From Mesorhizobium sp. (GTDB lineage Bacteria; Pseudomonadota; Alphaproteobacteria; Rhizobiales; Rhizobiaceae): a DNA stretch of 64,000 nt. Of the stretch, positions 1 through 9,800 are shown piece by piece. Each line of letters begins with the position of its first letter. Position 1 is the stretch's first letter. Position numbers and translations under genes: made by a program. The stretch is from NCBI GenBank assembly GCA_004963905.1, contig SUGL01000016.1, positions 62,001 to 126,000 of the forward strand. The letters are read 5' to 3'. The notes under the pieces are model-generated. The model saw only the letters and a program-made list of their open reading frames with translations, did no database searches and had not been told where the DNA came from.

Positions 1-2227
1 CGCGCTCGGGTGAAAGCGGCAGTTCCGTGAGCTCGGTGCCCAAGGCGTTGTTGACGGCGTTGACCACCGCCGCCGCCACCGGAATCGTCGCAATCTCCCC
101 AACGGCCTTGGCGCCGAAGGGGCCGGTGGGCTCACCCTCTTCGACGAGCAGCACGCGTATCGGCGGCATCTCGGGCGCATTGGCCAGCGTGTAGCGGCTG
201 AAACTGTCACCGCGCATCCGGCCCGTGGCGCGATCGATTGCGACGTCCTCATACAGCGCGTAGCCGATGCCGATCTGGATCCCCCCGTGGATCTGGCCCT
301 CCACCAGCATCGGGTTGATCGCCCGCCCGACGTCATGAACGGCGAGATAGTCGGTCACCTTCACGCGACCGGTGAGCCTGTCGACCTCGACCTCCGCGAA
401 ATGCGCCGCATACGAGCCTGGATTGGCCTGGGCGCGATAGGTTTCGGTCGCCGCCGGCAGTTCGATCCCGCGGCTGACCAAGCGGGCAGCGAGGTCCACG
501 AGCGCGATGCCGGCGTCGTCTGGGCGACGCGCGGCGCCAGCTTCCAGGCGCAAATCATCAGCCGGCGTGTTCAGTTCCAAACCGGCGGCTGCGCGGATCG
601 ACCTTGCAAGGCCGACGCCGGCGCGACGGATGGCTTCCCCGCAGATATAGGTCATGCGGCTGGCCCGCGTGCCGAGGTCGTAGGGACAGGTGTCGGTATC
701 GGCGGGAACGATGACGATGTCGCGCGCCTTTAACCCCAGCGTCTCGGCCGCGATCTGCGCCAGCGTGGTGTCGGCCCCGCAACCGAGATCATGGAGCGCG
801 CAGACGAGTTCGGCCCGCCCGTCCGGCAACAGCCTCAACGAGGCCGTGGTTTCTTCATGGAACCCGGGATAACAGCCATTGATGTGAGTAGCCGAGGCGA
901 CTCCGACTCCCCGTCGCCACCGCCCTCGCTCAACGCCCTTCTGGCAGCGTCCGGCCCAGCCGAACGCCTCGGCGCCGCGCGCCAAACACTCTCTGCCGCG
1001 GGCATTGCCAAGGTCGAGCCCCTGCCAAGGTTCAATCGCGCCCGGGCCGACGAGGTTTCTCTGGCGCAGGGCCACCGGATCCATTCCCATCCGGCGGGCT
1101 GCTATATCCAGAGAGATTTCCGCTATCGTGTGAATTTGCGGCGAGCCATAGCCGCGGAAAGCGCCTGCCGGCACGGTGTTCGTATAGACGGCGCGGCCGC
1201 TATAGCGCTCCGCCGGAACGTCATAGAGCCGCACCAGCCGCTGAAGCATCGAACCGGGCAGATAATTGCCGCCGGTGCAGTAGGCGCCGATGTCGACGAG
1301 CGTCTCGGTTTCGCGCGCCAGGATGCGGCCGTCGGAGCTGAATGCGATCCGCATCCGCCCCGTGACGCTGGAGCGCGTGCGGGTCGCGGTGAATGTCTCA
1401 TTCCGGTCGTAGCGAATGATGACCGGCCGGCCGAGCTTCAGGGCGAAGAAGGCGCACAGAGGGTCGAGGATCGGCTCCGCCTTTCCTCCGAACGAGCCGC
1501 CTATCGGGGTCTTTTGCACCCTTATCTTCTCGGAAGGCAGGCCGAGCGCCTGGCCGACGACCGCCTGAACGGCAAAGACGCTCTGGCACGGCGACAGGAT
1601 CAGAATGCGACCGTCCGGCTCGGGCCTGGCGATACAGGCATGGGTCTCCACCGCGCAATGATGACTGCGCGGGGTCGTGACGCGGGTTTCGACGATCAGA
1701 TCCGCGGCGGCGAAGCCAGCCTCCGGATCGCCGTGCACGAAAGTCTCGCCGGCTACGGGATTCAAGAACGTCGGGGTATCGTCCTCCCGCAACGGCAGTC
1801 CGGCGTGACCCAGCGCGACTTCGGGATCGAAGATGGCAGGAAGGTCCGCATAGTCGACCTCGATCAGCCGCGCGGCATGGCGCGCGATTTCTTCCGTATC
1901 CGCAACGACCGCCGCCACTCGATCGCCCACGTGGCGAACGATTTGCGGAAACATCTGTTCGTCCGCCAGCGCCTTCTGACCGGAAAACCATATCGAGCTG
2001 TTATAGAAGTGAGCCGGCGTGTTGCCATGCCAAAACACCTCATGCACCCCTTCGACCGCCAATGCGGCCGTGGTGTCGACGCGAGCGACTCGAGCATGGG
2101 CACGCGTGCTCAGCACGAGCGCGCCGTGCAGCAGGTTTTCGATATCCAGGTCGGCGGTGAAGCGCAAAGCGCCCGTGACTTTCGCGACGCCGTCAACCAG
2201 CGGCATGCGGCGGGATAGCTGGTTCAT
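1..2227 (-). CDS. Molybdenum hydroxylase large (molybdopterin) subunit, xanthine dehydrogenase family, 3' end cut by window
   Basis: This is the Mo-cofactor subunit of a three-part hydroxylase that oxidises a heterocycle or aldehyde with water as oxygen donor. The minus-strand frame is open from the ATG at 2227 to the window edge, about 742 codons, so perhaps only 10-30 residues are missing. Visible motifs are GGSFGGK near residue 243, AFRGYGSPQ in the middle, and GAKAVGE near the C-terminus, whose Glu (about residue 711) sits where the family's catalytic Glu lies. AFRGYGS rather than the CO-dehydrogenase AYxCSFR-type loop argues for a xanthine dehydrogenase-like enzyme, not CO dehydrogenase. 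The ATG overlaps the stop of the FAD subunit (ATGA), so the genes are probably coupled. The substrate cannot be read from sequence. Confidence 0.9.
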   Translation of the reverse strand, partial: MNQLSRRMPLVDGVAKVTGALRFTADLDIENLLHGALVLSTRAHARVARVDTTAALAVEGVHEVFWHGNTPAHFYNSSIWFSGQKALADEQMFPQIVRHVGDRVAAVVADTEEIARHAARLIEVDYADLPAIFDPEVALGHAGLPLREDDTPTFLNPVAGETFVHGDPEAGFAAADLIVETRVTTPRSHHCAVETHACIARPEPDGRILILSPCQSVFAVQAVVGQALGLPSEKIRVQKTPIGGSFGGKAEPILDPLCAFFALKLGRPVIIRYDRNETFTATRTRSSVTGRMRIAFSSDGRILARETETLVDIGAYCTGGNYLPGSMLQRLVRLYDVPAERYSGRAVYTNTVPAGAFRGYGSPQIHTIAEISLDIAARRMGMDPVALRQRNLVGPGAIEPWQGLDLGNARGRECLARGAEAFGWAGRCQKGVERGRWRRGVGVASATHINGCYPGFHEETTASLRLLPDGRAELVCALHDLGCGADTTLAQIAAETLGLKARDIVIVPADTDTCPYDLGTRASRMTYICGEAIRRAGVGLARSIRAAAGLELNTPADDLRLEAGAARRPDDAGIALVDLAARLVSRGIELPAATETYRAQANPGSYAAHFAEVEVDRLTGRVKVTDYLAVHDVGRAINPMLVEGQIHGGIQIGIGYALYEDVAIDRATGRMRGDSFSRYTLANAPEMPPIRVLLVEEGEPTGPFGAKAVGEIATIPVAAAVVNAVNNALGTELTELPLSPER

Positions 2228-3093
2228 TCGGCTGCGTCCTCGAAAAGCTGCCCGCGCGGGCTCAGCCCCAGCGCTTGCGCGACTAGGTCGAGCCCCAGCC
2301 CCGCGATCGCGCGACGCTTGTAGACTTGCGAATTGCGACCCGGGATCGCCGCATCGACCTCGGCGGCCAAGGCCGAAAGAAACTCGCGCAGTACGGCACG
2401 TTCCAGTTTCTTACCGGCGAGTGACGCTTCGGCGAGAGGCAGGCGCAGCGGTCGAGGACCCAGCGCTCCGGCGGCCATTCGCACATCGCCAAAACGACCA
2501 TCCTGAAACTCGGCCAGCAGCGCGATGTTGAGACGCGAGATGCTCAGCGCCTGCCGGGGTCCGAGCTTGACAAAAGCACTGCATGGAAGGAGGCCGTCGC
2601 CCGGCAGTATCACTTCCGCGATCAGGTATCCGCGGTCAGGTGCATAATCGCAAATTGCGAGCTCGCGCGACGCGCCATCACGGCCGATGCATCCCAGGCG
2701 GGCTTTTGCTGCGACCAGCACGGGCACAAGATCGGCGGCCGGGGCGGCATTTGCGACGTTGCCGCCGATGGTGGCCCGGTTGCGGATTTGAACGGACCCG
2801 CATTGCGCGGCGGCCTCGGCAAGGGCAGGCAGCCGCGTTGCGAGCCCGCGATGGCCGGCAATCGCGGCGACAGTCGTGGCGCCTCCGATGCGGATGCCGC
2901 CGTCATCAGCGGAGATGAAGGCCATGCCTGCCATGCGTGAGAGATCAATGAGCAGGCCGCCGGTTGGCATCGTACGGCCCGCGATCAACATGTCCGTCCC
3001 GCCGCCGATGAAATTTACCGGTCCCGCCGCCGCGGACAACAGCGCTCGCAACTCCATCGTGTCGATCGGCGTGGCCACTGACAGCTCGCCCAT
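2224..3093 (-). CDS. Molybdenum hydroxylase FAD-binding (medium) subunit
   Basis: A 289-residue CoxM/XdhB-type flavoprotein that passes electrons from the iron-sulfur subunit to an external acceptor. FAD-binding motifs of the family are visible: FIGGGTDML near residue 29 and IRNRATIGGNVANAAPAADL around residue 100. The C-terminal part matches the CO dehydrogenase flavoprotein C-terminal domain (YKRRAIAGLGL). A longer reading frame upstream exists (to 3438) but it runs antisense-free through the 2Fe-2S gene in another frame; the ATG at 3093, which overlaps the TGA of the upstream gene (TGATG), is the natural start. It is the middle gene of an S-M-L operon. Confidence 0.92.
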   Translation of the reverse strand: MGELSVATPIDTMELRALLSAAAGPVNFIGGGTDMLIAGRTMPTGGLLIDLSRMAGMAFISADDGGIRIGGATTVAAIAGHRGLATRLPALAEAAAQCGSVQIRNRATIGGNVANAAPAADLVPVLVAAKARLGCIGRDGASRELAICDYAPDRGYLIAEVILPGDGLLPCSAFVKLGPRQALSISRLNIALLAEFQDGRFGDVRMAAGALGPRPLRLPLAEASLAGKKLERAVLREFLSALAAEVDAAIPGRNSQVYKRRAIAGLGLDLVAQALGLSPRGQLFEDAAE

Positions 3094-3554
3094 CAACGAG
3101 CCGCCTCGCGAGCGGCGGCGTGGGCGGCGACAGCTTGAACGATGGTCTCGAAGCCCGTGCAGCGGCAGACATTGCCCGCCAGCGCGTGGCGGATTTCGAC
3201 TTCGAGCGGGTTGGGGCTGGCGCGCAAGAGACCCTCGGCAGCCATCAAGATCCCCGGCGTGCAATAACCGCATTGCACCGCGCCCAATTGCAGAAACGCA
3301 TCTTGCAGGCCGCTGCTTTGGCCGAGTCCCTCGACGGTGGTGACTTTGTGCCCCGCGGCCTGGAACGTCAGCATCAGGCAGGAGTTGACCGGCTTCCCAT
3401 CCAGCAGCACGGTGCAGGATCCGCACTCCCCTTCGCAACAGCCTTCCTTGACACCTGTCAGGCCAAGGACATCGCGAAGAAAGCTGCTCAGTCGCGAGAC
3501 GGCCGAAACCTCTGCCTCGACCGCCTGACCGTTGACTTCCAGAGATATTCTCAT
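3093..3554 (-). CDS. Molybdenum hydroxylase [2Fe-2S] (small) subunit
   Basis: A 153-residue electron-transfer subunit with two [2Fe-2S] clusters. The N-terminal plant-ferredoxin-like cluster is seen as CCEGECGSC followed by a Cys after DGKPVNS, and the C-terminal four-helix cluster as CGYCTPG and CRCTGF. Length and motif order are those of CoxS/XdhA-type small subunits. It is the first gene of the three-gene operon transcribed leftward, so the promoter should lie in 3555-3700. Purine or N-heterocycle oxidation is the usual role of such sets in rhizobia, which is inference here. Confidence 0.94.
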   Translation of the reverse strand: MRISLEVNGQAVEAEVSAVSRLSSFLRDVLGLTGVKEGCCEGECGSCTVLLDGKPVNSCLMLTFQAAGHKVTTVEGLGQSSGLQDAFLQLGAVQCGYCTPGILMAAEGLLRASPNPLEVEIRHALAGNVCRCTGFETIVQAVAAHAAAREAAR

Positions 3555-3607
3555 GGCGAGGAATGCTCTCGCATCCGATGTCTAGATGGCTAACTATTTG
3601 TTTTTAC

Positions 3608-3650
3608 GCAATTCCGGACGGAAAACCGTTCACACTTTTCCTGGAATGCT
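3608..3650. repeat. Family A palindromic intergenic repeat, copy 1
   Basis: A short imperfect palindrome with arms GCAATTCC and GGAATGC and an inner GGAAAA/TTTTCC pair. Four more copies occur in this window at 13645-13688, 24883-24924, 29934-29976 and 48131-48174, all between genes. It can fold into a hairpin on either strand. This copy lies between the 3' end of the DUF2249 gene and the promoter region of the molybdenum hydroxylase operon. Confidence 0.85.
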
Positions 3651-3703
3651 CTAAGTGGCGGCTCATACCAGCAGGTCGTGCCGTCGAGCATTGATCTCGA
3701 TCA

Positions 3704-3979
3704 TCAGCCGCCGCAGCAACAATCGCAGCCGGACTGCAATCTCTTGATCTCAACGCGCCAAATGTCCGGCCCTTGCTGCAGGTATTCCCAATCGAACAAG
3801 CCAGGATATCTGGCTTCCATCTGATAGCGTAACGGTCGCGGATCGTGATCGTTCACAATGACGAAGGATTGGCCCTCGGCCAATGCCTGGGCAATCCCGA
3901 AGATCCGAGGGTGGCGCTCCACAGGCGGGATGGCGCGCACGTCCAGTTGGGGCTGGGATACGACTTCGGTTTCAGACAT
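3704..3979 (-). CDS. DUF2249 domain protein with Cys-rich C-terminus
   Basis: A 91-residue protein matching the DUF2249 fold: LDVRAIPPVERHP, then FVIVNDHDPRPLRYQ and WRVEI. The family is small, cytosolic and often near respiratory or denitrification genes; its biochemical role is not established. The C-terminus ends in CDCCCGG, a likely metal- or thiol-reactive tail. The frame is open further upstream to an ATG at 4255 that overlaps the stop of the neighbouring gene (TGATG), giving 183 residues, but the extra 92 residues resemble nothing recognisable, so the ATG at 3979 is preferred. Neither start has a strong ribosome binding site. Confidence 0.7.
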   Translation of the reverse strand: MSETEVVSQPQLDVRAIPPVERHPRIFGIAQALAEGQSFVIVNDHDPRPLRYQMEARYPGLFDWEYLQQGPDIWRVEIKRLQSGCDCCCGG

Positions 3980-4254
3980 GTTCAACAAATTCCCGACTGC
4001 TGCAGAAAGTGACTCCGGGCCGGCGAGCCCGGCACAAAGATCTATCGCGGTCGGGGCCGGCTTGTTTGTCGAAGCGCAAACAACTCGCGAAATGTGCTGC
4101 GACCGGCAGGGTCGCCGCCACGATATCCGGCCGTGTGGGCAAGGACCGAAGCTTATGATTGCTGGCGCTGCCAAACGAAGGCCAATCTCAACAAGACGAT
4201 CGGCCACGCCTCTCTTGAAGCTTCGCTTGGGTAGATCGGAAAGCCTGCCGGACA

Positions 4255-4764
4255 TCAGGCGCTGCGGATGGCGATTGCCATAGTCAGCAGGACCAGGCTC
4301 AGCATCGCCAACGCCGCGCGGAGAACATGCGAGAGTTCCCAGCGGTTACGAGGCGCCGTCCACTCTTCCGCTAACGGGAGCGGGGTTCCGTCATTGCCCT
4401 CGGTTGCGAAGAAGCGCTTAGCCGGAGAGCTCAATTCCACCTCTTGCAGCCAGTGTTTGTTGACCGGCTGGGTCATGACCCAGAAGACAAGCTGCATGAT
4501 CAGCAGCGCAGCCAACGCGCCGGCGATCAGCCGGAATTGGACAGGGCCGCCTGAGGTCAGCATCAACGCAAACGCCGCAATGATCCCGCCGATTTCGGCG
4601 ATGCCGCCTCCGATCGTAAAGCCCGGATAGTAGATGCGTTGGACGACAAAATACTCCTCTCTGCCGAGCCGCAATTTGCCCGGCAGCTCCAACGCATGGG
4701 CGAGCGCCATGGCCATCGCGCTCGCCACCAGGATGACGGTCAGGACTTCCAGGAAAACATACAT
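4255..4764 (-). CDS. Four-helix membrane protein, DUF1772-like
   Basis: A 169-residue integral membrane protein with hydrophobic segments at about residues 5-25, 52-72, 80-98 and 148-167. A QPVNKHW motif after the third helix and W...WELSHVLR before the fourth resemble the DUF1772 (anthrone-oxygenase-like) family, which fits a four-helix bundle. Function is unknown. It is followed by, and its TGA overlaps an ATG of, the DUF2249 gene frame, so the two may be co-transcribed. The family name is a judgement from motif pattern only. Confidence 0.65.
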   Translation of the reverse strand: MYVFLEVLTVILVASAMAMALAHALELPGKLRLGREEYFVVQRIYYPGFTIGGGIAEIGGIIAAFALMLTSGGPVQFRLIAGALAALLIMQLVFWVMTQPVNKHWLQEVELSSPAKRFFATEGNDGTPLPLAEEWTAPRNRWELSHVLRAALAMLSLVLLTMAIAIRSA

Positions 4765-5067
4765 CGGATGGGCCTCTCATTCGGCTGAGCGCTTCCGCGG
4801 AAGCAGCTTCGACGATTTCGAGCGACGCTCCAGATCGAACGTGGCCGACCTGACCGGGTTCCATTCGAGCAGGAAGGGCCTGCCGGCCAAGCAATGGTGG
4901 AAGGGCCTTGCCACGGGCTTCCCGCATCGGTCGCGCATGGCGCGCTGGATGCACCGTGAGCCGGCTCCCGATCGTTGCGAGGCAAGGCGCCGGGCTAAAC
5001 CTTTTCCGCCGACAGGCGTTGTTCGTTCCAGACGGACCGAGCGACCGCCAGCGGAGAGGATCACCCT
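4765..5067. other. Intergenic gap between divergent genes
   Basis: This 303 bp stretch separates two divergently transcribed genes and should hold both promoters. A perfect 14 bp palindrome, GCTTCCGCGGAAGC, lies at 4791-4804, just upstream of the minus-strand membrane protein, and could be an operator. The reading frame on the minus strand that covers the gap and the next gene is an antisense artefact of high GC. Nothing else is recognisable. Confidence 0.4.
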
Positions 5068-6780
5068 ATGTATTTCATGGCATTGGCCACCGACTACGAT
5101 GGCACGCTGGCGCATAACGGCCTGGTTGCCGCAAGCACGCTCTCGGCGCTGGAAAAGCTGAAGAGGTCCGGCCGCAAGCTTATCCTGGTCACCGGCCGCG
5201 AACTGCCCGATCTGAAGGAGTCGTTTCGGGAGATCGGCCTGTTCGACAAGGTCGTCGCCGAAAACGGCGCGCTGATCTACACGCCGGCGAGCGAGGAAGA
5301 GCGCACGATTTCGCCTTCGCCTTCCGCCGACATGGTCGACAAGCTGAAGAGACGCGGCGTCAAGCCGCTCTCGGTCGGCCGCTCGATCGTCGCCACCTGG
5401 GAACCGCACCAGGCTACCGTGCTCGACGTCATCAAGAAGCTCGGGCTGGAGATGGAAATCATCTTCAACAAGGGCGCGGTGATGATCCTGCCCTCGGGCA
5501 TCAACAAGGCGACGGGACTGGCGGCGGCGCTCACCGATCTCCGGCTGTCGCCGAACAATGTGGTGGCCGTCGGCGATGCCGAAAACGACCACGCCTTCCT
5601 CAGGGCCGCGGGCTTGAGCGTGGCCGTCGCCAATGCGCTGCCGTCGGTGAAGGAGACAGCCGACCTCGTCACGAAAGGCGCGCGCGGCAAGGGCGTCGAG
5701 GACCTGATCCGCAAGCTGATCAAGCTCGACCACATGGTCATGCGCAAGCGCTCGCGCGGCGTCCTTTTGGGGACCGCCCACGGCAAGAAGGTTTATCTGT
5801 CGCCGGTCGAGACGGTTCTGATCGCCGGAAGCTCCGGCATCGGAAAATCCACATTGGCCACGGCGCTGACCGAGCGGCTTGTCGAAAAAGGTCTGCAATT
5901 CTGCATCTTCGACCCGGAAGGCGACTATGACGGATTGCAGGGCGCGGTACCTCTCGGCGATGCTTCGAGCGCGCCGAGCAAGGACCAGCTGCTCGAACTG
6001 ATCGACAAGCCGGACACCAATATCGTGGTCAACGGGCTGGCGCTGAAGGTCGACGAGCGGCCGGACTTCTTTGCCGAACTGCTGCCCGGCCTCGGCCGAG
6101 TCCGCTATCGCACGGCAAGGCCGAATTGGCTGATCATCGACGAGGCGCATCATCTCCTGCCCAAAAAGCGTGAGGACACGCGCGCGGTGCTTTCGCTGGA
6201 GCTGCCCGGCACGGTGCTGATCACCGTGCACCCGGAGGCGATCTCGACCGGTGTCCTGCGGCTGGTGACGGCGGTGATCGCGCTCGGTCCCAAGGCGAAG
6301 GACGTCATCAAGACCTTCTGCAAGGAGGCCGGGGTGGAGACGCCCAAGAACATCCCCACGCCGAAGGGCGATCGGGTGCTCCTGTGGCGGCCAGCGGACG
6401 ACAAGAAGCCTTTCACCGTCAAGGCGATCGAGCCCGACCAATCGCTGAAGCGGCACAGCCGCAAATACGCCGAAGGCGAGCTCGATGAGGCGGGCAGCTT
6501 CTATTTCACCGGGCCGAAGAAGGCGATGAATCTACGAGCCCACAATCTGATCATCTTCGCCCGGATGGCCGAAGGCGTCGACGACAAGACCTGGGAATAC
6601 CACCTGCGCGCCGGCGACTACTCCAAATGGTTCCGCCAACAGATCCGGGACAAGGAGCTGGCGCGCGAAACGGCCGCGGCCGAGAAGGACAAGCGTCTGT
6701 CGCCCGAGGAGAGCCGCAAGCTGGTGCTGGAGGCGGTGCGCCGCCGCTACACCGCGCCGGCCACGGCTCCGGAGAAGTAG
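5068..6780 (+). CDS. HAD-type phosphatase fused to a P-loop (HerA/DUF87-like) ATPase
   Basis: A 570-residue two-domain protein. Residues 1 to about 220 form a Cof-type HAD phosphatase: DYDGTLA (nucleophile motif, residues 9-15), VTGRE near 49, and GDAENDHAF near 170. From about 235 a P-loop ATPase begins, with Walker A GSSGIGKST near 254 and Walker B WLIIDEAHHLL near 354. The ATPase resembles the DUF87/HerA type that moves DNA or protein, but no translocation role is shown. The C-terminus is charged and may be helical. Start chosen at the ATG at 5068, preceded by GGAGAGGA. It stands alone, convergent with smc. The physiological substrate is unknown. Confidence 0.8.
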   Translation: MYFMALATDYDGTLAHNGLVAASTLSALEKLKRSGRKLILVTGRELPDLKESFREIGLFDKVVAENGALIYTPASEEERTISPSPSADMVDKLKRRGVKPLSVGRSIVATWEPHQATVLDVIKKLGLEMEIIFNKGAVMILPSGINKATGLAAALTDLRLSPNNVVAVGDAENDHAFLRAAGLSVAVANALPSVKETADLVTKGARGKGVEDLIRKLIKLDHMVMRKRSRGVLLGTAHGKKVYLSPVETVLIAGSSGIGKSTLATALTERLVEKGLQFCIFDPEGDYDGLQGAVPLGDASSAPSKDQLLELIDKPDTNIVVNGLALKVDERPDFFAELLPGLGRVRYRTARPNWLIIDEAHHLLPKKREDTRAVLSLELPGTVLITVHPEAISTGVLRLVTAVIALGPKAKDVIKTFCKEAGVETPKNIPTPKGDRVLLWRPADDKKPFTVKAIEPDQSLKRHSRKYAEGELDEAGSFYFTGPKKAMNLRAHNLIIFARMAEGVDDKTWEYHLRAGDYSKWFRQQIRDKELARETAAAEKDKRLSPEESRKLVLEAVRRRYTAPATAPEK

Positions 6781-6805
6781 TTTCGTCGACGGGCGACCAG
6801 CTGCC

Positions 6806-9800
6806 TCAGCTCGCCTCGCGCATCGCTTCGGCCGCCTGCAGGTCGACCGAAACCAGCTGGCTGACGCCCTGCTCGGCCATGGTGACGCCGAACAACCGGT
6901 CCATGCGCGCCATGGTGATCGGGTTGTGGGTGATGATGACGAAGCGCGTCTCGGTGGTCTTCGCCATCTCGTCCATCAGGTTGCAGAAGCGCTCGACATT
7001 ATGGTCGTCGAGCGGCGCGTCGACCTCGTCGAGCACGCAGATCGGCGCCGGGTTGGTGAGGAACACGGCAAAGATCAGCGACATGGCGGTCAGCGCCTGC
7101 TCGCCGCCGGAAAGCAGCGTCATGGTCTGCGGCTTCTTGCCCGGCGGGCGGGCGAGGATTTCCAGCCCCGCCTCCAGCGGATCTTCGGACTCGATCAGCT
7201 GCAGTTCGGCGGTGCCGCCGCCGAACAGATGCGAGAACAGCCGCTGGAAATGGCCGTTGACGACCTCGAAGGCCGAAAGCAGCCGCTCGCGGCCCTCGCG
7301 GTTGAGGTTCTGGATCGCCTGGCGCAGCTTGCGGATGGCCTCGATGATGTCCTCGCGCTCGGAAACGATGGTCTCAAGCCGCTCGGACAGCTCCCTCTGC
7401 TCTTCCTCGGCGCGCAGATTGACGGCGCCGAGCCGCTCGCGCTCGATCTTCAGCCGGTCGAGCTGACGCTCGACCTCGGCCATGTCGGGCATCGGATCGT
7501 CGGCCTCGAGCCCGGTATGCTTTATGACGAGATGCGGCGGCGTGTTCAGCGCTTCCTGGATGCGCGCCTCGACCTCGGCGCGCCGCTCGTCCGCCGCGGT
7601 CAGCCGCTCTTCGGCGCGGACGCGGGTCTCGCGTGCCTCGGCAAGCGACTGGATGGCGGCGGTCGCCGCCTTGTCGAGCTCGGCCTGCTTGGTCTCCGCC
7701 TCCTGCAGGCGGTCGCCCGCCGCCTGGCGCAGCGCTTCGGCTTCGGAGAGCTGCGTCAAGAGCGCGCGGCGCTTGGCGTCGATCTCGTCCGGAGCGTCGG
7801 CCAGCCTCTCGCGCTCGGCCTCGGCTTCCGCCTTGCGCTCGCCGAGAGCAGCGATCTGCGTCGAGGCGTTTTCGGCCCGCTCCAGCCAGTTCTTGCGCTC
7901 GACACCGATGGCGTCGAGCCGGCGCATGCGCGCTTCGGCCTCGCGCCGCAATCCTTCATGCACGGCGCGCGCGTCGGCGAGCGTGGCACGGTCGCGCGCG
8001 ACATTGGCGGAAGCCTGTTCGAGTTGCAATTGGAGATCGCCGAGGTCGGGCGCGTCCTTCAGCATCTCCTCGGCCTCGAGGAAAGCGGCTTGCGTCTCCT
8101 CATGGCTATCGACGATGCGCGCGCGCGCCTCGTCGAGTGCGGCGCGGCGGCTCGCCAGCTCGCCGCCGGCCTTCTCGGCCTCGGCCAGCGCGTTGCGGGC
8201 GGCATCCAGTCCGTGCTGTGCGTCGCGGCCGGCCTGGCGCGCGTTGCGCTCGGCCTCACTTGCTTGGCGCATCGCCTGCTCGGCGCGCGCCAATGCCTCT
8301 TCGGCCTCGCGCACGACGCGGGTCGCCTGCACCGCCTCGGCATCGAGCTCGGCCAGACGGTTCTTCTGCGCCAGCCGCTGCGCGGCGGCGGTCGGGGCGT
8401 CGGCGCTGGCCGTCAAGCCGTCCCAGCGCCAGAGCGCGCCGTCACTGCTGACCAGCCGCTGGCCGGGCGCGAGCAGCGCCTGGAGACGGCGGCCGTCGGC
8501 GGCATCGACGATGCCTATCTGCGCCAGGCGGCGGGCAAGCTGCGCCGGAGCGCGCACCACACTCGCCAGGCTCTTCACGCCCTCCGGCAATGCCGCATCG
8601 CCGGGCTGGATCGCGCTCTCGCCCCAATGCACCGGGGCGCTGCGGTCGAGCGGCACGTCGAGGTCCTCGCCGAGCGCGGCGCCCAATGCCGTCTCGTAGC
8701 CGCGCTCGACGCTGATCTGCTCCAGCACCGAAGGGAAGAGGTCGCCGCTCGCCGCGTTGAGGATCTTGGCCAGGGTGCGCGCTTCCGTCTCGATGCGCTG
8801 CAATTCCGCCTTGGCATCCTGCAACGGCGGCCGTGCGGCGCTTTCGGCGGCGCGGGCCTCGGCGACCGCCTGCTCGGCGGCGATGGCGCCGGCCTCGCTT
8901 TCCTCCAGGCGAGCCAGCGCATCCTCGACCAGCAGCCGCTTCTCGGCCGGATCGGGCAGGCCGGAAATGCGCGCGACGATGTCGGAGAGCTCGCGGTCGA
9001 CCTCGGCAAGCTGGCGGGCGAAACGGTCGCGGCGCTCGGCGGTCTCGCGCAGCGTGCGCTCGATCTGATGGCGCGAGGCGGCGGCCTCGGCGCGCTCGGC
9101 GGTCAGCGCGGCAAGCCTCGCTTCGCTTTGCGACAGCGTCGCGCCGGCCTGCTCGAAGACGGCGCGCGTCGTGGCCTCGCGCTCGGCGGCACCCGCGTTG
9201 TCCGAGTTGAGCTCGGCTTCCTCGGTGCGCAGGCGCTCCAGGATGTCGGCGTTGTCGCGCACCATCCGCTCCTCGCGGGCGATGTCGGCGTCGAGCTGCT
9301 GCAGCCGGCGTTCGAGCTCCGCCTGGCGCGAGCGGATGCGGCCGGCTTCCTCCTCGATCTGCGTCTTGGCGATCGACAGGCGCTGGAAGGCCGCGGCTGC
9401 GGCGGCTTCGGCGTCGCGCAGGTCGGGCAGCCGGTGTGCGGCGATGCCCTGCTCCCTGGCAGCCGCCATTTGCGCCGCGGCGCGGTCGCCGACCAGCGTG
9501 GTGGCTACGGCAAGGGCCGAACGCGCCTCGCCTTCCTGGGTCTTGGCCAGCGTCCAGCGCAGATGCAAGAGCGTCGCCTCGGCCTTGCGGATATCGGCCG
9601 ACAGGTTCTTGAAGCGGGAAGCCTGCCGCGCCTGGCGCTTCAGGCTTTCGATCTGGCTTTCCAGCTCGCCGACGACGTCGTCCAGCCTTTCGAGGTTCTG
9701 CTCCGCCGCCTTCAGCCTGAGCTCGGCCTCGTGCCGGCGCGTGTGCAGGCCGGAAATGCCGGCGGCCTCTTCCAAAAGCGCGCGGCGCGCCTGCGGCTTG

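Noticed and set aside
1..3554. A carbon-monoxide dehydrogenase (CoxSML) operon
   Set aside because: The large subunit has AFRGYGS in place of the CoxL active-site loop with Cys, which fits xanthine dehydrogenase-type enzymes rather than CO dehydrogenase.
4777..6456. A 559-codon minus-strand frame opposite the HAD/ATPase fusion
   Set aside because: Antisense to a gene with complete HAD and Walker motifs; no motif of its own and no start signal.
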